64,000 bases of DNA from the NCBI GenBank assembly GCA_021776195.1, contig JAJFGK010000030.1, positions 27,285-91,284 on the forward strand, given 5' to 3'. The notes under the pieces are model-generated. The model saw only the letters and a program-made list of their open reading frames with translations. It did no database searches and was not told the DNA's origin. Position numbers and translations under genes: made by a program. Below, piece after piece: positions 40,541 through 48,635 of this stretch. The stretch is from Kiloniellaceae bacterium. Its GTDB lineage: Bacteria; Pseudomonadota; Alphaproteobacteria; Kiloniellales; Kiloniellaceae. Every line of letters starts with the position of its first letter. Within the stretch, counting starts at the first letter, position 1.

Positions 40541-41452
40541 ATGAAATCGTCCGTTATCGATGTACGCCCCATCGCGGGGGCGCTTGGTGCCGAGATCCTC
40601 GACGTCGACCTGCGCGAGGCACTGAGCAATGCCCAGGTGGCGGCGATCCGCGCGGCCTTCGTCGAGCATCTGGCCCTGCTCTTCCCCGGCACCGGTCCTT
40701 TGACCTCGGAGAACTTGATCTCTCTGGCGAGTCACTTCGGCGAGCTCGATGCCGAACCCTTCGTGGGGCCGTTCAAGCTCCCGACCGTGGACGATCCGCG
40801 CGTCTTCGTCTTCGCCAAGGAGGCGACGGACAGAGCCATCAATCTGGGCGGCTTCTGGCACGCAGACGTGACCTATCGCGCCCGGCCCCATGGCGCCGGC
40901 CTGCTCTACTCCAAGGAATGTCCGAGCCGCGGCGGCGATACCATGTTCGCCAACCAGTACCTCGCTTTCGAAACGCTGTCGGCGGGGATGCGGCGGATGC
41001 TGGAAGGTCTGAATGCGGTGCATTCGAGCGCCATGGAGTACGGCGGCGAAGCGGCCCGCTTCGCGGCGGTGACGAAAGACCATGTCCCCGAGGATGGGGA
41101 CCGAAAATTCTCGAACATCACCTACGCGCGGCCGGACGACCTGGAGATCGAAGAAACCCTTCATCCCGTCGTGCGGGTCCACCCCGACAGCGGCCGCAAG
41201 CACCTCTTCGTCAATCGAGGCTTCACCACGCGATTCGAAAACATGACCAAGGAAGAGAGCGCCCCTCTGCTGGAGTCCCTCTGGGCCCACGCCTGTCGGC
41301 CCGAGTTCACCTGCCGCTTCCGTTGGCACAAGGATGCCGTGGTGCTGTGGGACAACCGTTGCACCCATCACTATGCGCTGAACGATTATTACGGCGAACG
41401 GCGGATGATGTACCGGGTCGCCGTCCATGAGGATCTGGAGTTGGCACAGTAA
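40541..41452 (+). CDS. TauD/TfdA-family Fe(II)/2-oxoglutarate dioxygenase
   Basis: This 303-residue enzyme has the iron ligands His107 and Asp109 (FWHADVTY) and His277 (CTHHYAL), with the 2-oxoglutarate-binding Arg in RRMMYRV. It probably hydroxylates a small sulphonate, carboxylate or onium substrate in the cytoplasm, as taurine dioxygenase does. A second TauD fragment lies at the left end of the window. It follows the CMD gene by 125 bases on the same strand. The ATG at 40541 matches the family start (SSVIDVRPIAGALGAEI). Substrate unknown. Confidence 0.85.
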   Translation: MKSSVIDVRPIAGALGAEILDVDLREALSNAQVAAIRAAFVEHLALLFPGTGPLTSENLISLASHFGELDAEPFVGPFKLPTVDDPRVFVFAKEATDRAINLGGFWHADVTYRARPHGAGLLYSKECPSRGGDTMFANQYLAFETLSAGMRRMLEGLNAVHSSAMEYGGEAARFAAVTKDHVPEDGDRKFSNITYARPDDLEIEETLHPVVRVHPDSGRKHLFVNRGFTTRFENMTKEESAPLLESLWAHACRPEFTCRFRWHKDAVVLWDNRCTHHYALNDYYGERRMMYRVAVHEDLELAQ

Positions 41453-41502
41453 AACTGTTGGCAAGGTAAGCCTCGCTGTCCCCCACGTCCGGCGGGTTCG
41501 AT

Positions 41503-42882
41503 ATGGCAAGCGTCAAGGTTCAGAACTGGAAAGGCTCGATCACCTACCACGCCAACTCGATCGAGGTGGTGCGGAGCGTCGAAGACATCCAGCGGATCGT
41601 GGCGGATCGCGATCGCTATCCGGGCCCGGTGCGGGCCAAGGGCTCGCACCACTCGACGACCCGCTGCGTCGTCGCCGAGGGCGGAACGGTTCTCGACATG
41701 ACGCAGTTCGACAAGATCCTGGAGATCGACCGCGAGGTCGGGACGGTAACGATGCAGGCCGGCGTGCTCCACATCGACGCGGCGAAGGAATTGGAGAGAA
41801 AGGGCCTTCAGTTCTATGTGAACGTCGAGATCGGAAATCTCACCGTCGGGTCCGGCGCTTGCGGCGGGACCAAGGACGCCTCCTACTTTTCAGAGCAGGA
41901 AGGCTGGGAGTACGGCCAGGTCGCGTCCTACTGCATCGACGTCAAGGCGGTGCAGGCGGACGGATCGATCCTCGAGGTCACCGAACGGAAAGATCCCGCG
42001 CTGATGGCCGCCATGCGTTCGTCCTATGGCATGCTCGGCGTGGTCTACGAGGTCACCTACAAGGTCAAGCCCATCAAGGCGATGGCGGTGGCGCACAAGA
42101 CCTACCATGTCGACGAGTTCGCCGACCGCTTAGAGGAACTCATCGCGGGCGAACGCTCGATGATGCTCTACCTCTTTCCTTTCCTCGACCGGGTGGTGGT
42201 CGAGTACCGGTCCGAGTCCGACAGCCCGCTGCGGCCGGGGTCCTGGGTATGGAAGGTGCGGAACTATACCTGGAAGACCCTGTGGCCTGGCACGGCGATG
42301 GTCTTGGGCCGCCTGGTGCCTTTCCAATCCGTCCGCCACGTCTTGACCAACCTCGCCAACCGGCTGACGGCTTGGGTGCTGCAAACCTTCCTCAAGAGCG
42401 ACAACTCGAGCCCGGCGGACCAGATCATCCGTTACTCGGAGACGGCGGGATTTGCCTCCTACACCTTTTCGATCTGGGCCTTTCCGCGAGAGGAGTATCC
42501 ACAAACGATCCGCGCCTACTTTGCTTTTTGTAAACAGTATCGCAAGGACCACGGTTACCGCTGCGACCTGATGAACGTCGGGTACCATATCGCCCAGGAT
42601 CGCCAGTCGCTCTTTTCCTATACCCGCCGCTGGCCGGCGCTGACCCTGGACCCCGTCGCCACGGGCCTGTTCGATTGGGAGGACTTTCTCGTCGCCTACA
42701 ACGAGTTCTGCAGCCAGCACGACGGCACGCCCCTCTACAATCAGACCGGCTCCTTGACGCCCCATCAGTCGCAAAAGGCGTTCGGCGCGGAAATCGCCGA
42801 GTTCCAGGCCTATCGCAAGAAGGCGGACCCGGGCGACCGTTTCTACACCGACCATTTTCGCGCGCTGTTCGAGCAGACCTAG
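41503..42882 (+). CDS. FAD-linked (D-arabinono-1,4-lactone oxidase/alditol oxidase-type) oxidoreductase
   Basis: This 459-residue protein is a vanillyl-alcohol-oxidase-fold enzyme. An FAD-binding domain (PVRAKGSHHSTTRCVVAEGGTV, then TVTMQAGVLHIDAAKEL and GSGACGGTKDAS) is followed by a substrate cap and a C-terminal segment with KADPGDRFYTDHFRAL. Members oxidise alditols, sugar lactones or similar hydroxyl compounds with oxygen as acceptor, in the cytoplasm or periplasm. There is no signal peptide. It lies 50 bases after the TauD gene and probably ends this plus-strand run. Confidence 0.8.
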   Translation: MASVKVQNWKGSITYHANSIEVVRSVEDIQRIVADRDRYPGPVRAKGSHHSTTRCVVAEGGTVLDMTQFDKILEIDREVGTVTMQAGVLHIDAAKELERKGLQFYVNVEIGNLTVGSGACGGTKDASYFSEQEGWEYGQVASYCIDVKAVQADGSILEVTERKDPALMAAMRSSYGMLGVVYEVTYKVKPIKAMAVAHKTYHVDEFADRLEELIAGERSMMLYLFPFLDRVVVEYRSESDSPLRPGSWVWKVRNYTWKTLWPGTAMVLGRLVPFQSVRHVLTNLANRLTAWVLQTFLKSDNSSPADQIIRYSETAGFASYTFSIWAFPREEYPQTIRAYFAFCKQYRKDHGYRCDLMNVGYHIAQDRQSLFSYTRRWPALTLDPVATGLFDWEDFLVAYNEFCSQHDGTPLYNQTGSLTPHQSQKAFGAEIAEFQAYRKKADPGDRFYTDHFRALFEQT

Positions 42883-42928
42883 GGCACTGTGGCGCCGCCA
42901 AGGCTTGCCCTGACAAAACCGGGCCGTG

Positions 42929-42959
42929 AAAAAGGGGCCGCCGCGATTGCGACGGCCCC
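42929..42959 (-). terminator. Rho-independent terminator of the ABC importer operon
   Basis: On the minus strand ggggccgtcgc and gcggcggcccc pair over 11 bases (one G-T) around loop aatc, followed by five T. It lies 26 bases after the binding protein stop. Confidence 0.85.
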
Positions 42960-42985
42960 CATAGTGTCTGCACCGATCTGTGGGA

Positions 42986-44584
42986 TCAGCTTTCGAGCCA
43001 GCCCCACTCGGCGATCCGGAAGCCGTCGCCCTCGCCCACCGGGTGGCCTTTCCAGCCGCCCAGCCGCTCGGAGCGGGCGTCGAGCCAGTCGGTGAAGAGC
43101 GGGACGATGGAGCCGCCGCGCTCCCACAGAATGCGCTGGGCCTCGCAGTACATCTCGTGGCGCTTCGGACCGTCGAGCACGCCGCGGGCTTCCTTGATGA
43201 CCTTGTCGAAGGCCTCGTCGTAGAAACCGCCCTCGTTCCACTTGGCGTCGCTGATGTAGGCCAGCGAGAAGCGCAGGTCGGGGGTCGGCCGGGGCATCCA
43301 GTTCGACTGATGGAAGGGTTTCTTCAGCCAGATGTTGGCCCAGTAGCCGTCGGTCGGCTCGCGCACCAGGTTGATGTTGAAGCCGATCTTGGAGGCGGCC
43401 TCGTTCATCAGCAGAGCGATATCGGGCGCCTGGGTGCCGCCCGCCGCCTCGGAGGTGTGCAGATCGACGGAGCCGTTCTCCATGCCCGCCGCCTTGAGGT
43501 GGAACTTGGCCTTGTCGAGGTCGATGTCGCGCTGCGGGATGTCCTTGCAGTAGTAGCGGTCGGCGGGCCCGATCGGCGTGTCGTTGCCCATCGCGCCGTA
43601 GCCCTTCTGGATGTTCTCCAGCACCGCCTTGCGGTCGACCATCAGGCGCAGGGCCTGACGCAGGTCGTGACTATCGGTCGGCGCCCGGTCGGCCATCATC
43701 GGCAGGGTCAGGTGCCGGCTCGACTTGGCGTTGGCCATGGTCACGCCCGGCGCCCCATTGACGATGTCGATGGTCTTGGGATCGACCCGGACCGTGAAGT
43801 GGATATCGCCGGCCAGGAGCGCGTTGACCCGCGCCGAGGTGTCGGCGATGCCGAAGGTCTCGACCTCGTCGACGTAGGGCGTGCCCTCGAAGTGATAGTT
43901 CGGGTTCTTTTCCGCCAGCAAGCCGACGCCCGGCCGGAAGTTCTTCACCTTGAAGGGGCCGGAGCCGATCATGTTGTCGAAGTCGGTAAAGCCGTCCGGC
44001 ATGATGGCGGCGTGCATGTCGCCCAGATACATCGGCAAATCGGCGTTGGGGGCATCGAGCTGGATCACCACCGTGTCATTGCCGTCCTTGGTCATATTCT
44101 CGATCGAGGACAGCCAGGCCTTGATAATGGAATCCGATTCCTCGCCGAGGTGACGGCCCAGGGAATAGATGACGTCTTCCGGCGTCACCGTCTTACCGTT
44201 GTGGAACTCCACGTCCTGACGCAGCTTGAAGCGCCAGGTCGTGGCATCGTCGGAGCCTTCCCACGAGACCGCCAGATCCGGCTGCGCCGAAAGGTCCTCG
44301 CCGTAGCGGACCAGCGTGCTGGCCACCTGAAACGCGCGGGTGAAATCCAGCGACGTGGTCAGGCGGTTGGGATTGAAGGTGTCGTTGGCGCTGTGGGTGT
44401 ACCAGCCGATGCGCATGCGCCCGCCCATGACCGGCGTCGCCGCCAGGGCCTTGTCGGCCTTGGCCATGATCGCGCCGACAGCGGCCGCCGACAGGCCCAA
44501 GGCCGTGACCCGGCCCAGGAACTCGCGGCGCGGCATGCGCCGGCGCAGAAACTCACCTTGAAAATACTCGATCTGCTTGTTCAT
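42986..44584 (-). CDS. ABC transporter substrate-binding protein, family 5, Tat-exported
   Basis: This 532-residue DppA/OppA-class binding protein has a twin-arginine signal (MPRREFLGRVTALGLSAAA) and family landmarks DVEFHNGKT, GSGPFKVKNFRPG and a C-terminal WDAR region. It is the last gene of a minus-strand operon (permease, permease, fused ATPase, binding protein), 108 bases after the ATPase gene, and is closed by a terminator. It is paralogous to the binding protein at 6960-8546. It probably delivers a peptide-, opine- or onium-like solute to this importer. Confidence 0.9.
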   Translation of the reverse strand: MNKQIEYFQGEFLRRRMPRREFLGRVTALGLSAAAVGAIMAKADKALAATPVMGGRMRIGWYTHSANDTFNPNRLTTSLDFTRAFQVASTLVRYGEDLSAQPDLAVSWEGSDDATTWRFKLRQDVEFHNGKTVTPEDVIYSLGRHLGEESDSIIKAWLSSIENMTKDGNDTVVIQLDAPNADLPMYLGDMHAAIMPDGFTDFDNMIGSGPFKVKNFRPGVGLLAEKNPNYHFEGTPYVDEVETFGIADTSARVNALLAGDIHFTVRVDPKTIDIVNGAPGVTMANAKSSRHLTLPMMADRAPTDSHDLRQALRLMVDRKAVLENIQKGYGAMGNDTPIGPADRYYCKDIPQRDIDLDKAKFHLKAAGMENGSVDLHTSEAAGGTQAPDIALLMNEAASKIGFNINLVREPTDGYWANIWLKKPFHQSNWMPRPTPDLRFSLAYISDAKWNEGGFYDEAFDKVIKEARGVLDGPKRHEMYCEAQRILWERGGSIVPLFTDWLDARSERLGGWKGHPVGEGDGFRIAEWGWLES

Positions 44585-44692
44585 TTTTAGTCCTCCCATT
44601 CGTGTTCGTTTCTCGTGCTCATATTATCATGCTTGATCGATCGTTACCGCTGCTTTCTGGATTTAACATTTGCTTGCGTTTTCATCAGTTCT

Positions 44693-46513
44693 TCATCCGA
44701 TTTTCTGCTCCATCAGGTCCTCGACCGGCCGGTGACAGGCGATCAGGTGATTGTCGTCCAGCTCGTGGACCGGCGCCCGGTCGCGGTCGCAGAGGCCTTC
44801 GATCATCATCGGGCAACGGGTGTGGAAGGGGCAGCCCTTGAGGGAGATGTCGACCACATTGGCCATGGCCTGCTCGGCTTCCTTGGAGGCCCGGTGGGTT
44901 TCCAGCCAGCCGGTCCGCATCTCCGGCACCGAATTCAGCAGCAGTCGGGTATAGGGATGATAGGGCGGTGACAGCACCCGCTCCGTCGGGCCCTGTTCGG
45001 CCACCCTGCCGGCGTAGAGCACCACGATACGATCGGCGAAGGAGGCCACGGTCGATAGGTCGTGACTGATGAAGACGAAGGCCGTCTGGAGCCTTTCCTG
45101 GAGCGATTTCAGAAGCTCGATAATGGCCGCGCCGACCACGGTATCGAGCGCCGAGGTGACCTCGTCGCAGAGGATGACCTCGGGCTCGGCGGCCAGCGCC
45201 CGGGCGAGGTTGACCCGCTGCTTTTCGCCGCCCGACAGCTCGTGCGGCAGGCGCCCGGCGTAGTCCGCCGGCAGCTCCACCATGTTCAGCAGCTCGGCGA
45301 CCCGCGCCGTGCGCTGTTCGGCTGTCATATCCAGATAGAATTCCAGCGGCCGGCCCAAGGCCTCGCTGATCTTCTTCTTCGGATTGAAGGAGACGTCGGG
45401 CATCTGCAGAACCAGTTGGACGCGCTGCAGTTCCTTCTTGCTGCGCCCCTTGACCGCGGGGTCGAGGACCTGGCCGTCGAGCTGAACCTCGCCCGCCGAC
45501 GCCGGCAGCAGCCCCGAAATGACCCGGGCCAGGGTCGACTTGCCGCAGCCCGACTCGCCGATCACTCCCACCGCCTGACCGCGCGGCACGACCACATCGA
45601 CATCATGGAGAATCTGCACCGCCGGCGGTTTGCCGCGCGGGCCATAGCCGGCGTCCACGCCACGAACCGCCAGGACCGCGTCGATCCCCTTGGCCCCAAT
45701 CATGTCATCCTTATGGGTCGCCTTGGGCGCCGGGCGCACCGCGGCCATGAGTTGCTTGGTGTAGTCTTTCTGCGGGTCGTTGATGATCTGGTCGGTCGGG
45801 CCGGTCTCCACGATCTCGCCGCCGTAAAGCACGACGATCCGGTCGGCCATCTGGGCCACCACGGCCAGATCGTGGGTCACATAGATCGCCGCCGCGCCGG
45901 ATTGACGGATCACGTCCTTGAAGGCGGCCAGCACCTCGACCTGGGTGGTGACGTCGATGGCGGTCGTCGGCTCGTCGAAGACCAGAAGATCCGGCCCGCA
46001 GGACATCGACATCACCGCCAGGAGTCTTTGCAGTTGGCCGCCGCTGACCTGATGGGGGTACTTGTTGCCGATGTGCTCCGGGTCCGGCAGGCGCATGCGC
46101 CGCGCAAGGTCGACCATCTGCGCCTCGGCCTCCGCCGGCGACATCACCTCGTGGACCATCGGCCCCTCGGTGATCTGGGCCTTCAGGGTGTGGGCCATGT
46201 TGAAGGCCGCGGCCGCGGACTGAGCGACATAGGCGATCCGCCGGCCGCGCAGATCGCGCTTTTCGGCCAGGGAAAGATCGAGAATGTTCTGGCCATCGAA
46301 GATCACCTCGCCGCCGACGATCCGGCAGCCGGGCCGAGCATAGGCCAGGGACGAGAGTGCGATGGTCGACTTGCCGGCCCCGGATTCGCCAATCAGGGCC
46401 AGTACCTCGCCGCGCTGGACCTCGACGCTGACGCCCTTGACGATAGGCATCCAGTGGCCTTCCGGGCGCCGGCCCTCCATGCGCAGGTCCTTGATCTGGA
46501 GCAGCGCCGTCAC
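44693..46513 (-). CDS. ABC transporter ATPase, DppD-DppF fusion
   Basis: This 606-residue protein contains two ABC ATPase domains of the DppD and DppF types in one chain. Walker A motifs are GESGAGKST and GESGCGKST, signature motifs VSGGQLQR and LSGGEKQR, and Walker B runs LLVFDEPTT and VILCDEVTS. The oligopeptide C-terminal domain (HTRCP, CHRP) is present at the end. The GTG start at 46513 overlaps the upstream permease stop as GTGA; a longer open frame upstream is non-coding. Fusion of the two halves is known in some operons. It energises the adjacent permease pair. Confidence 0.92.
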   Translation of the reverse strand: MTALLQIKDLRMEGRRPEGHWMPIVKGVSVEVQRGEVLALIGESGAGKSTIALSSLAYARPGCRIVGGEVIFDGQNILDLSLAEKRDLRGRRIAYVAQSAAAAFNMAHTLKAQITEGPMVHEVMSPAEAEAQMVDLARRMRLPDPEHIGNKYPHQVSGGQLQRLLAVMSMSCGPDLLVFDEPTTAIDVTTQVEVLAAFKDVIRQSGAAAIYVTHDLAVVAQMADRIVVLYGGEIVETGPTDQIINDPQKDYTKQLMAAVRPAPKATHKDDMIGAKGIDAVLAVRGVDAGYGPRGKPPAVQILHDVDVVVPRGQAVGVIGESGCGKSTLARVISGLLPASAGEVQLDGQVLDPAVKGRSKKELQRVQLVLQMPDVSFNPKKKISEALGRPLEFYLDMTAEQRTARVAELLNMVELPADYAGRLPHELSGGEKQRVNLARALAAEPEVILCDEVTSALDTVVGAAIIELLKSLQERLQTAFVFISHDLSTVASFADRIVVLYAGRVAEQGPTERVLSPPYHPYTRLLLNSVPEMRTGWLETHRASKEAEQAMANVVDISLKGCPFHTRCPMMIEGLCDRDRAPVHELDDNHLIACHRPVEDLMEQKIG

Positions 46514-47394
46514 TTGACGATCTCGTCGGAGATGTCGCGCTGCGAGCGCGAGAGGTTCCAGTCGACCAGGAAGTTGACCGAGAGGGTCACGGTGAAGATC
46601 GACAGCGCCGGCAACAGCACGGCCATGGAGCCGACGTGAATACCGGTCATGTTCTCCTTCACCATCGAGCCCCAGTCGGCATAGGGCGGCTGGACCCCGA
46701 GGCCGAGGAACGACAGCGAGCTCAAGAGCAGGATCGAGAAGGTAAAGCGCAGACCGAAGTCCGTCGAAAGCGGGATAAAGGCGTTGGGCAGAACCTCGTG
46801 CCAGAGAATCCACCACAGACTTTCGCCGCGCGCGCGCGACACCTCGACGAAATCCATCGTCATGGTGTTTATCGCCAGCGACCGGGAGATCCGGAACACG
46901 CGGGTCGACTCGATGAAACCGATGGTCGCCACCAGGGCCGGCAGCGAGGTCCCGACAATCGAGACCATGAGCAGGGCCAGCATGATGGTGGGAAAGGAGA
47001 TGAAGGCATCCACCACCCGGCTGATCGCCGAGTCCACCCGGCCCCCGGCGATCCCGGCGATGAAACCCAGAATGACACCCAGGAAGAAAGCCAAAACGGT
47101 CGCCACCAGGGCCAGCCCCAGGGTCATGCGCGCGCCGTAGAAAATGCGCGACAGCAGGTCGCGGCCGAAATAATCGGTCCCAAGCAAACCATCCTCGCCA
47201 ATCGGCGCGAAGGATCTGTTGGAGACGATTTCGCTCTCGGTATGGGGCGACACCGTGGTGCCAAAAATCGAGATGAAGAACCAGAAGAACAGAACGGCAA
47301 TGCAGACCACGCCATAGACCCCAAAGGTGTTCAGCAGGCCTTGCTTGGGGGGGACGGCCGTGCCGCCGCCCGATTTGGTCTCCGCGGCGCTCAC
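46510..47394 (-). CDS. ABC transporter permease, DppC/OppC type
   Basis: This 294-residue inner-membrane protein has an N-terminal helix (VVCIAVLFFWFFISIFG) and the permease loop EVSRARGESLWWILWHEVLPNA that contacts the ATPase. It is the C-type permease of the dipeptide/oligopeptide importer class, with GTDYFGRDLLSRI near the start. The GTG start at 47394 overlaps the stop of the upstream permease gene as GTGA, and its own stop overlaps the next gene in the same way, a sign of translational coupling. Confidence 0.92.
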   Translation of the reverse strand: MSAAETKSGGGTAVPPKQGLLNTFGVYGVVCIAVLFFWFFISIFGTTVSPHTESEIVSNRSFAPIGEDGLLGTDYFGRDLLSRIFYGARMTLGLALVATVLAFFLGVILGFIAGIAGGRVDSAISRVVDAFISFPTIMLALLMVSIVGTSLPALVATIGFIESTRVFRISRSLAINTMTMDFVEVSRARGESLWWILWHEVLPNAFIPLSTDFGLRFTFSILLLSSLSFLGLGVQPPYADWGSMVKENMTGIHVGSMAVLLPALSIFTVTLSVNFLVDWNLSRSQRDISDEIVK

Positions 47395-48350
47395 TTGGGG
47401 TGCCTCAGGCGCGGGTTGGCCAGAATCGCCACCAGATCGGCAACGATGTAAAAGCCGACATAGACCACGCAGAAAAACATGGCGCAGGCCTGAACCACCG
47501 GGATATCGCGGCTCTGCACGCCGTCGACCATCAGCTTGCCGAGGCCGGGGAAGGAGAAGATCACCTCGACCACCACCACGCCGGTGATCAGATAGGCCAG
47601 GTTGATGGCAATGACGTTGACGATCGGGGCAAAGGCGTTCGGCAGGGCGTGCCACAGGACGATGCGCAAGCGCGGCACGCCCTTAAGGATCGCCATTTCG
47701 ATCGCCGGCGAGGCCATCACGTTCAGGACCGCGCTTCGGGTCATGCGGGTCATGGGGGCGAGTACGGCAAAGGTCAGGGTCATCACCGGCAAGAAGAGCG
47801 CCCGGGCATACTGCAGGAACTCGGCGTTGTCGGACAGATAGGACACCGCAGGGACCCAGCGCAGGGTCACGGCAAAGAGCATCACCAGCAGGGTCGCGAT
47901 CAGAAACTCCGGCCCGGAGATCACACAGAGCGTGGCCAGGGTAATGCTGCGGTCGTAAAGCGAGCCGGGATACATCGCGGCGATCAGGCCCAAGGCCAGC
48001 GCCAGGGGCACGGCAAAGATTGCCGTGATGCCGCCCAGCATCAAGGTGGTGGGCAGCCGCAGGGCCATGATCTCGGATATCTGACGGCCGGAACTGAGCG
48101 CCTCGCCGAGGCTGCCGGTCATGAGGCCGCCGAGCCATTCGACATAGCGCACGATGGCCGGCCGCTCCAGGCCCAACTGGGCGCGGATCACCGCCAGGGT
48201 CTCTTCCGTGGCGCCCTGGCCCAGGATCGCGTCCGCGACGTCGCCCGGCAGCAGCTCGATTCCGAAGAAGACCAGGGCCGAAACCACGAGAAGCGTGATC
48301 AAGCCAAGGCCGAGACGCCGTAGGATCATGCCTAACAGCATGGGCACCAC
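47391..48350 (-). CDS. ABC transporter permease, DppB/OppB type
   Basis: This 319-residue permease begins the importer operon. It has the N-terminal LRRLGLGLITLLVVSALVFFG anchor, several membrane helices and the GVPRLRIVLWHALPNAFAPI loop that couples to the ATPase. With the downstream DppC-type permease it forms the transmembrane pore. Start at 48350 or a few codons downstream is possible. The operon is divergent from the flavoprotein gene at 48636 and the 285-base gap probably contains both promoters, though none is certain by eye. Confidence 0.92.
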   Translation of the reverse strand: MVPMLLGMILRRLGLGLITLLVVSALVFFGIELLPGDVADAILGQGATEETLAVIRAQLGLERPAIVRYVEWLGGLMTGSLGEALSSGRQISEIMALRLPTTLMLGGITAIFAVPLALALGLIAAMYPGSLYDRSITLATLCVISGPEFLIATLLVMLFAVTLRWVPAVSYLSDNAEFLQYARALFLPVMTLTFAVLAPMTRMTRSAVLNVMASPAIEMAILKGVPRLRIVLWHALPNAFAPIVNVIAINLAYLITGVVVVEVIFSFPGLGKLMVDGVQSRDIPVVQACAMFFCVVYVGFYIVADLVAILANPRLRHPK

Positions 48351-48635
48351 AAGAGGTTAACTGCTGATCCGGCCTGGCCGGTTACACCCCGCAATGACGT
48401 CTCCCAGTTCTGCCTGCCGGTCGTTCGTTGCGCCGGCCGTTAACTTTATGCGCCCCAGTTCACCCCTGAGTATTGGATAGATTCGAGAATGCTTCAAGCA
48501 ATTCAAATGCATGATCTCTTCACGATTGACGAGCCCGCTGCATTTCCTGCATCTCTAGGGCCCCAAAGCGATTTCGGCCGAGCCGAGCCACTGCAAGGTG
48601 GATCGGACGGCTAGTTCCGATTTAGGACCTTCTAG

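Noticed and set aside
44693..46816. A 707-residue reading of the ATPase gene starting at 46816
   Set aside because: The first 101 codons lie over the permease gene and are Arg-rich shadow sequence; the GTG at 46513 coupled to the permease stop gives the normal double-ATPase length.
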